This document shows, in pieces, positions 16,372-25,503 of a stretch of DNA of 42,891 nt. The stretch's first letter is position 1. The number at the start of each line of letters is the position of its first letter. The notes below the pieces were generated by a model. The model was not told the DNA's origin. It ran no database searches and worked only from the letters and a program-made list of their open reading frames with translations. The DNA comes from Brachybacterium nesterenkovii (GTDB taxonomy: Bacteria > Actinomycetota > Actinomycetes > Actinomycetales > Dermabacteraceae), in NCBI RefSeq assembly GCF_900163655.1, contig NZ_FWFG01000089.1, positions 1 to 42,891 on the forward strand, read 5' to 3'. Made by a program: the position numbers and the translations under genes.

Positions 16372-17463
16372 ATGAACATCCTCTACCCCATCGAGTGGGT
16401 TGTCGCGTGGATCATGGTGCAGTTCCACTCGCTGCTCTCGCTCTTCATGGACCCCGATTCCGGGTGGACCTGGCTGCTGTCGATCGTGGGCCTGACGGCC
16501 GTGATCCGCACGGCGATCATCCCGCTGTTCGTCAAGCAGATCCGCTCCTCGCGCGCGATGCAGATGGTCGCGCCGGAGCTGCAGGCGATCCAGAAGAAGT
16601 ACAAGGGCAAGACGGACCAGGCGTCGCGCCAGGCGATGGCCGAGGAGACCATGGCGGTCTACCGCGAGGCCAAGGCGAGCCCGTTCTCCTCGTGCCTGCC
16701 GATCCTGCTCCAGATGCCGATCTTCTTCGCGCTCTTCCGGATGCTCTACTACAAGCTCCCCGAGGCGGCGAAGACGGCCGAGGGCTTCGGCCCGCTCTCG
16801 CAGGACCTCGCCAAGAGCGCCCACAACGCCGTGATCGTCGGCGCCACGACCATCTCGGACAGCTTCCTGACCGACGGCGCGGGCCTGTCCACCAAGATCC
16901 TCGCGGGCGTCATCATCGCCCTCATGTGCGCCGTCACCTTCATCACCCAGAAGGAGCTGACGATGCGCAACATGCCCGCGTCGGCCCTCGAGGGCCCGAT
17001 GGCGAGCACCCAGAAGATGATGCTGTACATGCTCCCGTTCGTGTACGTGATCTCGGGGCCGGGCATGCCCATCGGCGTGCTCGTCTACTGGCTCACCACG
17101 AACGTGTGGACCCTCGTGCAGCAGTGGATCATCATCCGCAACAGCCCCACTCCCGGCTCCGAGGCGGAGAAGGAGTACCAGAAGCGCGTCAACGAGAAGC
17201 GCGCCCGCAAGGGCCTCGAGCCCATCGACTTCACCCCGAAGAAGAAGGCCGAGCCGATCGAGGCGCAGCCCATCCGCGTGCAGCCGAAAAAGGCGCAGGG
17301 CGGCAAGAAGCTCTCCGACGCGGAGCGCCTCGAGCAGGCCCGCGCCGCCCGCGCCAAGGCACAGGAGGAGCGCCGCAAGGCCGCCCAGGCCGCGGGCGAG
17401 GTGCCGGGCGTGACCACCTCGGGCTCGTCGAAGCGCTCGAAGAAGTCGAAGAAGAACCGCTGA
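16372..17463 (+). CDS. yidC: Membrane protein insertase YidC
   Basis: A 363-residue Oxa1/YidC/Alb3-type insertase of the short Gram-positive form. It starts MNILYPIEWVVAWIMVQFHS. The conserved cytoplasmic hairpin is MVAPELQAIQKKYKGKTDQA, followed by PFSSCLPILLQMPIFFALFR and further membrane helices (about 180-260). The positively charged C-terminal tail (about 285-363, rich in KK and RR) is typical of ribosome-contacting tails. The basic residue needed in the hydrophilic groove is likely in TAVIRTAIIPLFVKQIR. ATG at 16372 was chosen because it begins the conserved protein; AGGAAG lies about 10 bases upstream. Confidence 0.96.
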   Translation: MNILYPIEWVVAWIMVQFHSLLSLFMDPDSGWTWLLSIVGLTAVIRTAIIPLFVKQIRSSRAMQMVAPELQAIQKKYKGKTDQASRQAMAEETMAVYREAKASPFSSCLPILLQMPIFFALFRMLYYKLPEAAKTAEGFGPLSQDLAKSAHNAVIVGATTISDSFLTDGAGLSTKILAGVIIALMCAVTFITQKELTMRNMPASALEGPMASTQKMMLYMLPFVYVISGPGMPIGVLVYWLTTNVWTLVQQWIIIRNSPTPGSEAEKEYQKRVNEKRARKGLEPIDFTPKKKAEPIEAQPIRVQPKKAQGGKKLSDAERLEQARAARAKAQEERRKAAQAAGEVPGVTTSGSSKRSKKSKKNR

Positions 17464-17530
17464 TCCGTCCCCGCCCCCGGCACCCCTGATGCGACGCCGG
17501 AGGGCCCCGTCCAGTCCAGGAGGACCAGGC

Positions 17531-18283
17531 ATGACCGAGAACCAGCCCGAGATCGCCCCCGAGACCGCTCCGGACACGACGGAGGAGACGCCGCAGGAGG
17601 TCGCGGCGGAGTCCGCCCTCGATGCGCGCGAGCTGTCCGCCGCCCGTGAGGCCGGGGCCGAGACCGCCGAGGCGGGCGCCCCGGAGGAGGGTCGGCTCGC
17701 CGAGGCCGACGCCGACGAGGAGCAGGTGCCGATCGACGAGGACGACGACGAGGACCCCTCCCAACCCGCCGCCGCGACGGACGCGGACGACGAGCACGCC
17801 GGGGAGTCCCGCGAGGACCGCCTGAAGCGGCTCGAGGAGGAGGGCGACATCGCCGCCGACTACCTCGAGGAGCTCCTCGACATCGCCGACCTCGACGGCG
17901 ACATCGACATCGACGTGGACGGCGATCGCGCCTCCGTGGAGATCCGCGGCTCCGAGCAGCTCTCGCGCCTGAACAAGCCCAAGGGCGAGCTCATGGACGC
18001 CCTGCAGGAGCTGTCGCGCCTGGCCGTGCAGACCCGCACCGGAAACCGTTCGCGCCTCATGCTCGACATCGACGGCTTCCGCGCCGAGCACCGCTCGAGC
18101 CTCGAGGAGCTGGCCGCCCAGGCCGTGGCCGAGGCCACGTCGGGCTCGGAGCCGGTGCCGATGCGTCCGATGAACCCGTTCGAGCGCAAGGTGGTCCACG
18201 ACGTCGCCAAGCGCGAGGGCCTGCGCTCGGAGTCCGAGGGCGAGGGCAAGGGCCGCCACGTCGTCATCTTCCCGGCGTCCTGA
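17531..18283 (+). CDS. Jag/KhpB-type R3H domain RNA-binding protein
   Basis: A 250-residue protein. The first ~95 residues are very acidic and Ala/Glu-rich. A KH domain follows (about 100-175; DYLEELLDIADLDGDIDID, then ALQELSRLAVQTRTG and LDIDGFRAEHR). A C-terminal R3H domain (about 205-248; MRPMNPFERKVVHDVAKREG to HVVIFPAS) ends the protein. Jag/KhpB proteins bind RNA and affect cell elongation in Gram-positives. ATG at 17531 has AGGAGG at a good distance. It lies between yidC and rsmG. Confidence 0.93.
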   Translation: MTENQPEIAPETAPDTTEETPQEVAAESALDARELSAAREAGAETAEAGAPEEGRLAEADADEEQVPIDEDDDEDPSQPAAATDADDEHAGESREDRLKRLEEEGDIAADYLEELLDIADLDGDIDIDVDGDRASVEIRGSEQLSRLNKPKGELMDALQELSRLAVQTRTGNRSRLMLDIDGFRAEHRSSLEELAAQAVAEATSGSEPVPMRPMNPFERKVVHDVAKREGLRSESEGEGKGRHVVIFPAS

Positions 18284-18290
18284 CCCTCCC

Positions 18291-19166
18291 GTGATGGCTT
18301 CCGACGGTCCGGGGACGGGACGGCGCACGGCTCCTGACGGGACCCGCGCATCGTCCGACGATCCCGCCGGTCGCGCGTCCGGGCCCGCCGCAGCGCTCAC
18401 GAGCACGCCGTCGCCCGTTCCCGCGGATCTGCGCCCGCTCGCCGAGCGCCTGTTCGGCGACCGCCTGGCACTCGCGGAGCGCTTCACGGGACTGCTGATG
18501 GCCCACGGCGTAGAGCGCGGGCTGATCGGCCCCCGCGAGGTGGACCGTCTGTGGGAGCGCCACGTGCTCAACTGCGCGCTGCTCGTCGACGCACTGCCCG
18601 CGCAGGCGCGGACCCTCGCCGATGTCGGTTCCGGAGCCGGCCTGCCCGGGCTGGTCATCGCGATCGCCCGCCCGGACCTGCGCGTGACGCTCATCGAGAC
18701 GATGCAGCGCCGCGTGACCTGGCTCGAGGAGGCCTCGGTGGCGCTGGGCCTTCAGGTCGAGGTGGTGCGCGCGAGAGCCGAGGAGCTGCACGGGCAGCGA
18801 ACCTTCGACGTCGTGACGGCGCGGGCCGTCGCGGCCCTGGACAAGCTGGCGAGGTGGACCCTGCCGCTCGTGGCCGATAACGGGCACCTGCTCGCGATGA
18901 AGGGGAGCTCCGCGGCCACCGAGATCGAGGCCGCGGAGAAGACCCTGCGGCGCCTCGGCGGCCTGGATCCCCAGGTTCACGTGGTCGGGGAGGGCGAGGT
19001 CGAGCTTCCCACTACAGTGGTCACGGTCCGCCGCGCCGAGCGCCCGGAGGCGCCCGTCGCGGGCGCCCGGCGATCGGGGCGGGACGCGCAGGGCAAGCCC
19101 GCTGCGAGGAAGAATGCCTCGCGCACGACGACATCGAGAGGAGCCCGCCATGGCCGCACGCGCTGA
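18291..19166 (+). CDS. rsmG: 16S rRNA (guanine-N7) methyltransferase RsmG
   Basis: A 291-residue SAM-dependent enzyme that methylates G527 (E. coli numbering) of 16S rRNA. The SAM loop is LADVGSGAGLPGLVIAIA (about 108-125), followed by VTLIETMQRRVTWLEE and FDVVTARAVAALDKL. The conserved LWERHVLNCALL precedes it. Both ends carry low-complexity extensions (about 45 N-terminal and 45 C-terminal residues). The start could be GTG 18291 or ATG 18294; neither has a clear ribosome site, and the gene begins seven bases after the jag stop, so coupling is likely. The 3' end overlaps parA by 17 bases. Confidence 0.93.
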   Translation: MMASDGPGTGRRTAPDGTRASSDDPAGRASGPAAALTSTPSPVPADLRPLAERLFGDRLALAERFTGLLMAHGVERGLIGPREVDRLWERHVLNCALLVDALPAQARTLADVGSGAGLPGLVIAIARPDLRVTLIETMQRRVTWLEEASVALGLQVEVVRARAEELHGQRTFDVVTARAVAALDKLARWTLPLVADNGHLLAMKGSSAATEIEAAEKTLRRLGGLDPQVHVVGEGEVELPTTVVTVRRAERPEAPVAGARRSGRDAQGKPAARKNASRTTTSRGARHGRTR

Positions 19167-20172
19167 GTCCGCCCAGGGCCCTGCGACGGGAGAGGGCCCC
19201 GCGACGGGAGAGGGCGCCTCGCGGGGAGCCCGCGGCGCCGGCCGCTCCTCCCGTGCCGCATCGTCACCGCTGGCCGCCGATGCGGCGGCGATGAGCGACA
19301 GCCCGATCATGAAGGCCCTCGCCCAGGACCATGCCCGTCGTCGAGAGCTGGAGGGACTCGTGCTCGATGCCCCGGAGACCACCCGCATCCTGACCGTCGC
19401 CAATCAGAAGGGCGGCGTCGGCAAGACGTCAACCACCGTGAACCTCGCCGCGGCCCTGGCCATGGGCGGGCTGAACGTGCTGGTCATCGACGTGGACCCG
19501 CAGGGGAACGCCTCGACCGCGCTCGGCATCGACCATCACGCCGAGGTCGCGAGCATGTACGAGGTGCTCGTGGAATCGCGTCCGATGGCCGAGGTGGTCC
19601 AGCCCTGCCCCGACATCGAGCGTTTGTGGTGCGCGCCGGCGACGATCGATCTGTCGGGCGCCGAGATCGAGCTGGTGGCGATGGTCGCCCGCGAGAACCG
19701 CCTGCGCGGCGCGATCCGCGACTTCCTGGCGGACCACGCCAAGAGCGGGGCCGAGCGCCTGGACTACGTGCTCATCGACTGTCCGCCGTCGCTGGGCCTG
19801 CTGACGGTCAACGCCCTGGTCGCGGCCCGTGAGGTGCTCATCCCCATCCAGTGCGAGTACTACGCGCTCGAGGGCCTCACGCTGCTGCTCAAGAATATCG
19901 ATCTGCTGCGGGCGCATCTGAACCCGGAGCTCGTCGTCTCGACGATCCTGCTGACGATGTACGACGGCCGCACCCGTCTGGCCTCGCAGGTGGCCGAGGA
20001 TGTGCGCGAGCATTTCCCGGAGCAGACGCTCGAGACGACGATCCCGCGCTCGGTCCGGATCTCCGAGGCCCCGAGCTACGGGCAGACGGTACTCTCGTAC
20101 GACCCGACGAGCTCCGGTGCGCTGGCGTATCGAGCCGCCGCGCGCGAGCTCTCCCTCCGCACCGCTCACTGA
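19150..20172 (+). CDS. parA: Chromosome partitioning ATPase ParA
   Basis: A 340-residue Walker-type ATPase of the chromosomal ParA/Soj family. After an ~80-residue low-complexity N-terminus with a repeated ATGEGP unit come TRILTVANQKGGVGKTSTTV (deviant Walker A with the signature lysine), LVIDVDPQGNAS, and YVLIDCPPSLGLLTVNAL (Walker B). SVRISEAPSYGQTVLSYDP near the C-terminus is diagnostic of Soj-type ParA. ATG at 19150 was chosen for AGGAG six bases upstream. It overlaps rsmG, and parB follows after 93 bases. It works with ParB bound at parS to segregate origins. Confidence 0.97.
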   Translation: MAARAESAQGPATGEGPATGEGASRGARGAGRSSRAASSPLAADAAAMSDSPIMKALAQDHARRRELEGLVLDAPETTRILTVANQKGGVGKTSTTVNLAAALAMGGLNVLVIDVDPQGNASTALGIDHHAEVASMYEVLVESRPMAEVVQPCPDIERLWCAPATIDLSGAEIELVAMVARENRLRGAIRDFLADHAKSGAERLDYVLIDCPPSLGLLTVNALVAAREVLIPIQCEYYALEGLTLLLKNIDLLRAHLNPELVVSTILLTMYDGRTRLASQVAEDVREHFPEQTLETTIPRSVRISEAPSYGQTVLSYDPTSSGALAYRAAARELSLRTAH

Positions 20173-20265
20173 GCCTCCCGGAGCCGAACGGAAATCCCCG
20201 GCGGGACATCGCTGCTCCGCCCGCGGCCGGTCCTCCGGTCGCATATCGCCTGGTGAAGGACGGAT

Positions 20266-22053
20266 ATGACGCAGAAGCGTGGCCTCGGCCGTGGACTCGG
20301 TGCCCTGATCCCGGGGGCCGGCAGCCCGGCGGCGCGCCCCTCGGCACCCTCCCCCGCCCCGGAGCATCGGAGCCCTGCGGAGGCCGACGCGGCGGGCCTG
20401 CGCACGCGCAGCCACCCGCGCACCGCGCCCGAGCCCGGCGAGGCCGGGGCGAGCAGCCGACCCGTCGACATGTTCTTCTCGGGCGACCCCGTGGGGGCGG
20501 CGGAGCGCACCGGCGGTCGCGCCGGGTCGGGCCGCGACGTGGCCGGGGCGATGGCGCGGGCCGCCGCGGAGCGTCGTGCGTCGGGGAAGACCCCGGCGAA
20601 GAAGGCTGCTGCGGAGAAGGCGGTCGTGGAGAAGGCGCCCGCGAAGAAGGCCCCGGCGAAGACCGCTGCGGGGAAGGCCGATGCAGGGAAGACGGCTGCG
20701 ACGAAGCGCTCTCCCCGCTCGACGTCAACGACGCCCGCTGGTGCGACCCCCGAGCCCGCCACCGCTGCACCCGAGACTGCGGCGCCGGAGGATGTGTCCC
20801 CCGAGGAGAGCGCGCTCGAGAGCGCCGTCGAGGTCGAGCGCGTGACGCCGACTCCGGCCCGCTCCCGTCGTCCGGCCCAGGCTGATGCCTCCGATTTCTC
20901 GGATCACGACACCGCGCCTGCGGGTGACGGGGCTGCTGCGCCGGACGCTGACGTGGACGATGCCGGAGCGGTGGGTGACGGTGCTGCGATGGACAAGGCA
21001 GGCACCGCGTCCGCCCAGGACGCGGATGCCGTGACTGAGCCGACCGAGCCCGCCGCGGAGGCTGCTGCAGCCGACGATCTGGAGACTCCGGCTCCCGAGG
21101 ACGACGCTCCGGAGGACGACAACCCGGAGCACGGTGCCCCGGAGGACAGCGACGGCCCTGCCACCGAAAACTCCGGCCGCGAGGACCTGCTGCCCGTCCC
21201 CGGTGCCGAGTTCGCTGAGATCCCGATCCATGAGATCCGGGAGAACCCGCGCAATCCGCGCACGCAGTTCGACGAGGACGCCCTCGATGAGCTCGCCTAC
21301 TCCCTGCGCGAGGTGGGCGTGCTGCAGCCCATCGTCGTCCGCCCCATCCCCGCCACGGACACGGGCGAGTCCTTCGAGCTGGTCATGGGCGAGCGCCGCT
21401 GGCGCGCCGCCCGCCGGGCCGGCCTCGTGACGATTCCCGCGATCATCCGGGAGACCACCGACGACGACCTGCTGCGCGATGCCCTCCTGGAGAACCTCCA
21501 CCGTTCCCAGCTGAACCCCTTGGAAGAGGCCGCGGCGTACCAGCAGCTCCTCGAGGACTTCGGGTGCACCCAGGACGAGCTCTCCGAGCGCATCGGTCGT
21601 TCTCGTCCGCAGATCTCCAACACCCTGCGCCTGATGAAGCTCCCCCCGCTCGTGCAGCGTCGTCTCGCGTCGGGCGCGCTGTCGGCCGGTCATGCGCGCG
21701 CCCTGCTCGGCCTCGACAGTCCCGCGCTGATGGAGGAGCTGGCCCAGCGGATCGTCGCGGAGGGTCTGTCCGTCCGCGCTGTCGAGCGTCTGGTGTCGCG
21801 AGGCGTCGAGCCCGCAGCGGCGACGAAGACCCCGCGCCGCACCTCGTACGATCCCCGCGTGGTCGACTACACCAGTCGGCTCTCCACCCGTCTCGAGGCG
21901 CCGGTGCGCATCGACGTGGGCAAGCGCAAGGGCAAGATCACGCTCGAGTTCACCAACCTGGAGGACCTCGAGCGTCTGATGGACCGCCTGGGGATCGAGG
22001 AGTACCGCTCCGATGCCGCTGAGGGCTCGGAGGCCACCTCCCACCAGGAGTGA
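20266..22053 (+). CDS. parB: Chromosome partitioning protein ParB with long linker insertion
   Basis: A 595-residue centromere-binding CTPase. The N-terminal ParA-contact motif [13 protein letters not shown] is followed by about 290 residues of Ala/Lys then Asp/Glu/Pro-rich, probably disordered, sequence ([10 protein letters not shown] units near 125-145; [11 protein letters not shown] near 65-75). The conserved core starts about 305: [17 protein letters not shown], the CTP-binding GERRWRAAR (375-383), [17 protein letters not shown] (about 409-425), and a helix-turn-helix [22 protein letters not shown]-terminal dimerisation segment ends the protein. Most chromosomal ParBs are about 300-390 residues. 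ATG at 20266 has AAGGA upstream. Ten parS-like sites lie just downstream. Confidence 0.97.
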   Translation: MTQKRGLGRGLGALIPGAGSPAARPSAPSPAPEHRSPAEADAAGLRTRSHPRTAPEPGEAGASSRPVDMFFSGDPVGAAERTGGRAGSGRDVAGAMARAAAERRASGKTPAKKAAAEKAVVEKAPAKKAPAKTAAGKADAGKTAATKRSPRSTSTTPAGATPEPATAAPETAAPEDVSPEESALESAVEVERVTPTPARSRRPAQADASDFSDHDTAPAGDGAAAPDADVDDAGAVGDGAAMDKAGTASAQDADAVTEPTEPAAEAAAADDLETPAPEDDAPEDDNPEHGAPEDSDGPATENSGREDLLPVPGAEFAEIPIHEIRENPRNPRTQFDEDALDELAYSLREVGVLQPIVVRPIPATDTGESFELVMGERRWRAARRAGLVTIPAIIRETTDDDLLRDALLENLHRSQLNPLEEAAAYQQLLEDFGCTQDELSERIGRSRPQISNTLRLMKLPPLVQRRLASGALSAGHARALLGLDSPALMEELAQRIVAEGLSVRAVERLVSRGVEPAAATKTPRRTSYDPRVVDYTSRLSTRLEAPVRIDVGKRKGKITLEFTNLEDLERLMDRLGIEEYRSDAAEGSEATSHQE

Positions 22054-23229
22054 GCAACCGGCCGCGCTGATGCGGCAGGCGGTGGACGTGTTCGGTGCGC
22101 CGCGGGGTAGGGGCGCGCTTGCTGGACGACTCCGTTCCCGCGATCCACATCCCCGACCCCTACGCGCGGATGGACGCCGGGGCATTCCGATCGCCGATCG
22201 TTCGATGCCAGCACCAGCACCGCCGGCCCGCCGCCTCCGCAGGAATGCGCTCCGGCCACGCTGGAAGTCGCGAGGAGGCGTTGCCCGTTCCCTCGTCACT
22301 ACCCCGGGGCGGAGCACTGCGGGGCCGCGATGGTGAGCCCCGTCCCGGCGTGGCCGACGCGGTTGCGCAGAGGGCAGATTTCCTCCGTACCCTCCCGGTA
22401 GCGAGCCGCACCCTTCCCGAAAGCGAGGGCGCGATGCGCTGGATTCCACCGCGCTGCGGCGAGACACGGTGCCATAACAGCATCATTCACGGCCCTTGAC
22501 CGCTAGACCGCGTCACCGCGGCAGTGCCAGCCTGGAGCAGTTGCCGTTGACGTGCACTGGGCGCTGATTGCGGACCATCGGGTGTCGAGCGCTGGATGCT
22601 GCGCGTCGGGGGCCGGGCGCCGGGCAGGAGGATTCGGAAGACGACGGGGTGGCCCCGGTGCCGCATGCCCTGTGGGTCAAGTTCCTGTGCCGCGGCGCGG
22701 CTCGCCTGCTGCACTCCCTCCGCATCGCCCTTGTCGTCCGGGTGGCCTCCCCCTGGCTGCCTGGGGCCTGAGATCGCAGAACTGTGGAGCTCGTCAGTCG
22801 GGTGGGAGCTCAGCGAAGCGGCGCGAACCGGTCGCGCTCCGGTGCCCCTGCTCTGTTCCAGCACGCCGACGCTCCTCCGGTACCGCAGGCGTGCCCCGTT
22901 GCCCGGCAGATGATCGAACGATGGACGGCCACCGCTCAAGAGGACTCGACCCCGCCCTGCGTGAGTCGGACAGCTGCGCGGCCCGGATCGTGGTGAGTAC
23001 GGGCTTGTGACGTGTGTGGTCGGGAGGGCCGAACGCCCCGCTGATACGGCCTCCTGAAACAGAGTGTGTGTCGGAACGGCGCCGCCCGAGGAAGCACCGA
23101 GCGGGACGACGAACAACCGTGCGGGACGAGATGCCGGGCCAGGCTGCACCACCGAGTGTCCTGTCACTGTCAGGCGTCTTCGTAGTGCACCCCGCGCTCG
23201 CGAGCATGTGAGCACCGTGGCTGTGAGGA

Positions 23230-23245
23230 TGTTTCACGCGAAACA
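23230..23245 (+). promoter_or_regulatory. parS-like site 1
   Basis: TGTTTCACGCGAAACA: 15 of 16 matches to the ParB consensus TGTTTCACGTGAAACA; the centre is CACGCG. It is the exact reverse complement of site 8 at 24515. Confidence 0.85.
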
Positions 23246-23377
23246 TCGGCGACGGAGCGTGCCGAGGCGCTGCACTGTGACGCCAGACACACCCTTGCGC
23301 CCCTGTCAAACCTCTCCCGCCGTAGTGGGAGCAGTACGCACGCCGCCATCCAGGGATTCGCCGGGGGTGCGACCCGC

Positions 23378-23393
23378 CGCTTCACGTGAAACG
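23378..23393. promoter_or_regulatory. parS-like site 2
   Basis: CGCTTCACGTGAAACG: 13 of 16 matches to the parS consensus, with an intact CACGTG core and right half-site GTGAAAC. Confidence 0.75.
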
Positions 23394-23663
23394 GAGCGCG
23401 GGGAATGAAGGATCCTGGAGAAGCCCTCGACGTGCGGAGACGCCCCGGGGATTCCGTCACGAAATATCACGGGACTAGTGGCGGACGCACTCCGGGCTAG
23501 CGCAGCCCGGACTCGACCGACCTCCGAGCTTGCGCGTCTCCCGACCGCTGGACCCCGCAGATGAGAGTGGGGTGTCGGCGCCCATTGTCTTGCTCCGCGC
23601 TCTTACCCCTCCCGCTAGCTCCTCCCTCTCGCTCTGAGCGAAGTATCGACAACCTGTTGGATG

Positions 23664-23679
23664 TGTTCCACGTGAAGCA
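23664..23679. promoter_or_regulatory. parS-like site 3
   Basis: TGTTCCACGTGAAGCA: 14 of 16 matches to the parS consensus, with an intact CACGTG core. Confidence 0.8.
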
Positions 23680-23823
23680 CGCGGTGGCCCTCGCTGTTGG
23701 TGCTTGACGTCTACGACGCCATCGTTGTACACAGGTGTCCGTTGTGGCCGGACTGCGGCGCGGCTGAACCGAGAGAGCTGCTGTTAGGCACCCGCCGCCG
23801 ACACCGCGACGTGTTCCAAGGCA

Positions 23824-23839
23824 AGCTCCACGTGAAACC
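23824..23839. promoter_or_regulatory. parS-like site 4 (weak left half)
   Basis: AGCTCCACGTGAAACC: 12 of 16 matches. The core and right half are good and the left half is degenerate. Confidence 0.6.
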
Positions 23840-23930
23840 GGGGTATTGAGCTGTGCCATTCGCATTCACGCTCCCTCGTACCCCATCGCGGCGGAGCAGC
23901 TCACGATCCCATCGGCGTGAAGTGCCTCTG

Positions 23931-23946
23931 GGCTTCACGTGAAACA
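23931..23946. promoter_or_regulatory. parS-like site 5
   Basis: GGCTTCACGTGAAACA: 14 of 16 matches to the parS consensus, with intact core and right half. Confidence 0.82.
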
Positions 23947-24050
23947 ACCACGCCACGTTGCCATGTCTTGTGTCCGTGTCGAATCCTGAGTGCTCGCCCA
24001 CGTGCAGTGGCGCAACCTGCGGTACGCGAGACAGTCGGGCGCAGACGAAG

Positions 24051-24066
24051 TGATTCACGTGAAACC
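24051..24066. promoter_or_regulatory. parS-like site 6
   Basis: TGATTCACGTGAAACC: 14 of 16 matches to the parS consensus, with an intact core. Confidence 0.82.
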
Positions 24067-24185
24067 TGATCAATTGTCGATGCGGAGTCACACGCCGCGC
24101 TGGCGGGTCTCGTTCTCGGCATGTACGTCGGGTCCCGTTCTCGTCATGTCCTAACGACGGTGCGTTGCCCAAGATGCCGGACCCA

Positions 24186-24201
24186 CGTTTCACGTGAAGC
24201 A
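24186..24201. promoter_or_regulatory. parS-like site 7
   Basis: CGTTTCACGTGAAGCA: 14 of 16 matches to the parS consensus, with an intact core and left half-site. Confidence 0.82.
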
Positions 24202-24514
24202 AGTGGCCCCTCGACGCTTCACAGGGATTGGTGACGTCCACGCACCCGTGCCCGCGCGACGCCACATCTCCGCGTCCATACACCGGCCGCACTGCCTGCA
24301 CCTCCGAGGTGGGTTGACGGCGGTGCTCGACCGGCGATACGACGTTCTGCCGACGAGGAGGCATTCGCGACGAGCTCGCAGAGCAGTGGTCACGTCGAGA
24401 TCATCGCCGCTGCTGAGCACCGCTGCGCTTCACTTCCCGTGACAAGGCCGCCGGAGGGGGCATAGACCACGTCATCCCTCTTGACGGACGGGCGGCCAGC
24501 GGCGATCCACACCG

Positions 24515-24530
24515 TGTTTCGCGTGAAACA
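24515..24530 (-). promoter_or_regulatory. parS-like site 8
   Basis: TGTTTCGCGTGAAACA: 15 of 16 matches. It is identical to site 1 read on the opposite strand; the core is CGCGTG. Confidence 0.85.
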
Positions 24531-24794
24531 TGCTGTACGCGGCCATCGAGACATCCCATGTGCTTGCCGCAGGAAGGGAGGGGAATGCCGCGCCGCGTGC
24601 CGATCTCATGTCGACGGATCCACATGTGCAGGCGGATAGCCGAGGCGGCACGGTCGGCCCGACGGCTAGCCCGCAGCGGTGGTGTAGCACTGGCCCTCAG
24701 TCGCAGACCAGAACTTCCGCTTGTGCAGACCGGAGCCTTCGCTCGCTCGCTCCGAGCCGTGGCGTGGGGACCCGAAATGCCGCCCGACGGTGGA

Positions 24795-24810
24795 GGTTTC
24801 GCGTGAAACA
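24795..24810 (-). promoter_or_regulatory. parS-like site 9
   Basis: GGTTTCGCGTGAAACA: 14 of 16 matches, with the same CGCGTG core variant and orientation as site 8. Confidence 0.8.
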
Positions 24811-25079
24811 CGGAAGCGAGGGGGCTCCGTCGGACCCCGTGCGCGGAGGAACGAGGAATTCTGGAGCGTGGCTCGCATTGTCTTTGTCCGTCAGCTGCGC
24901 CGGTCTGTGCCGGCTCGGCGGCCTGCAAGGATGGGATTGCGATACCCGGTGCGGAAGCCCGCTGCGGAGACCCGGTGAGGACAAGCAGAGCGGACACCCG
25001 ACGGGTGGGCCCGGGTGTAATCAGAGCAGCCGGATGGGGCGCGTGTGCCCATCGCCCGTGTCAAGCGCCGAGCCGAAGA

Positions 25080-25095
25080 GGTTCCACGGGAAACG
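25080..25095. promoter_or_regulatory. parS-like site 10 (degenerate)
   Basis: GGTTCCACGGGAAACG: 12 of 16 matches, with core CACGGG. It is the weakest site and marks the right edge of the cluster. Confidence 0.5.
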
Positions 25096-25294
25096 CGGCA
25101 ATGATGCCGAAGCCGTGATGTCCCGACTCCGTGCCGTGGGGTGGGACCGCAACCCATCGGTGGCATCCCCATCGGGGTTTCCGTGAGCAGGCGATCCGCA
25201 AGGACACCGTCGCCGGACCGATGATGTCGTTTACTGCCGCTGCGTCAACGGGGAGTTCGCCCCGTCATGCCGTTGTCCCCCTCGGGGATGACGC

Positions 25295-25303
25295 TGTGGA
25301 TGA
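25295..25303 (-). promoter_or_regulatory. DnaA-box-like site
   Basis: On the minus strand TCATCCACA, one mismatch from TTATCCACA. It lies about 140 bases left of the main DnaA-box group. Confidence 0.4.
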
Positions 25304-25383
25304 CGAGGAGAGGAACGCAGCGCTCTTTTCCACCGCGGGGATGCGGTCCTCGATTCAGGTGGTGCGCTCCGGAGCCACGCAGA

Positions 25384-25503
25384 GACACATTCCTGCAGGT
25401 CACAGCCCATTATGTGACACATTCCTCACCAGCAGTCCACAGTGTGCGCGGGCTGTGGAAAACCGTGTGGACAATAGCTCGACTCGTCAGCACACCTTCC
25501 ACA
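25384..25503. promoter_or_regulatory. Origin-like DnaA-box group with direct and inverted repeats
   Basis: Bases 25384-25394 and 25416-25426 are an 11-base direct repeat (GACACATTCCT) 32 bases apart. Between them lies a TCACA/TGTGA dyad (25400-25417). Box-like sites follow: CAGTCCACA (25433-25441), TTTTCCACA on the minus strand (25454-25462), a perfect TTGTCCACA on the minus strand (25466-25474), and CCTTCCACA (25495-25503). The first two form a head-to-head TCCACAG/CTGTGGA dyad. The segment is visibly AT-richer than its surroundings. It could be an auxiliary or alternative origin element or a DnaA-titration site. Confidence 0.5.

Noticed and set aside
22061-22076. GCCGC/GCGGC dyad just after parB as a terminator
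   Set aside because: The stem is only 5 bp with no T-run, too weak to claim in this GC-rich sequence.
22487-25186. Open frames of 150-240 codons inside the gene-free interval, on both strands
   Set aside because: They overlap one another in several frames, lack ribosome sites, cross parS palindromes and show no motif; composition is rich in Arg, Ser, Pro and Cys as in random GC-rich frames.
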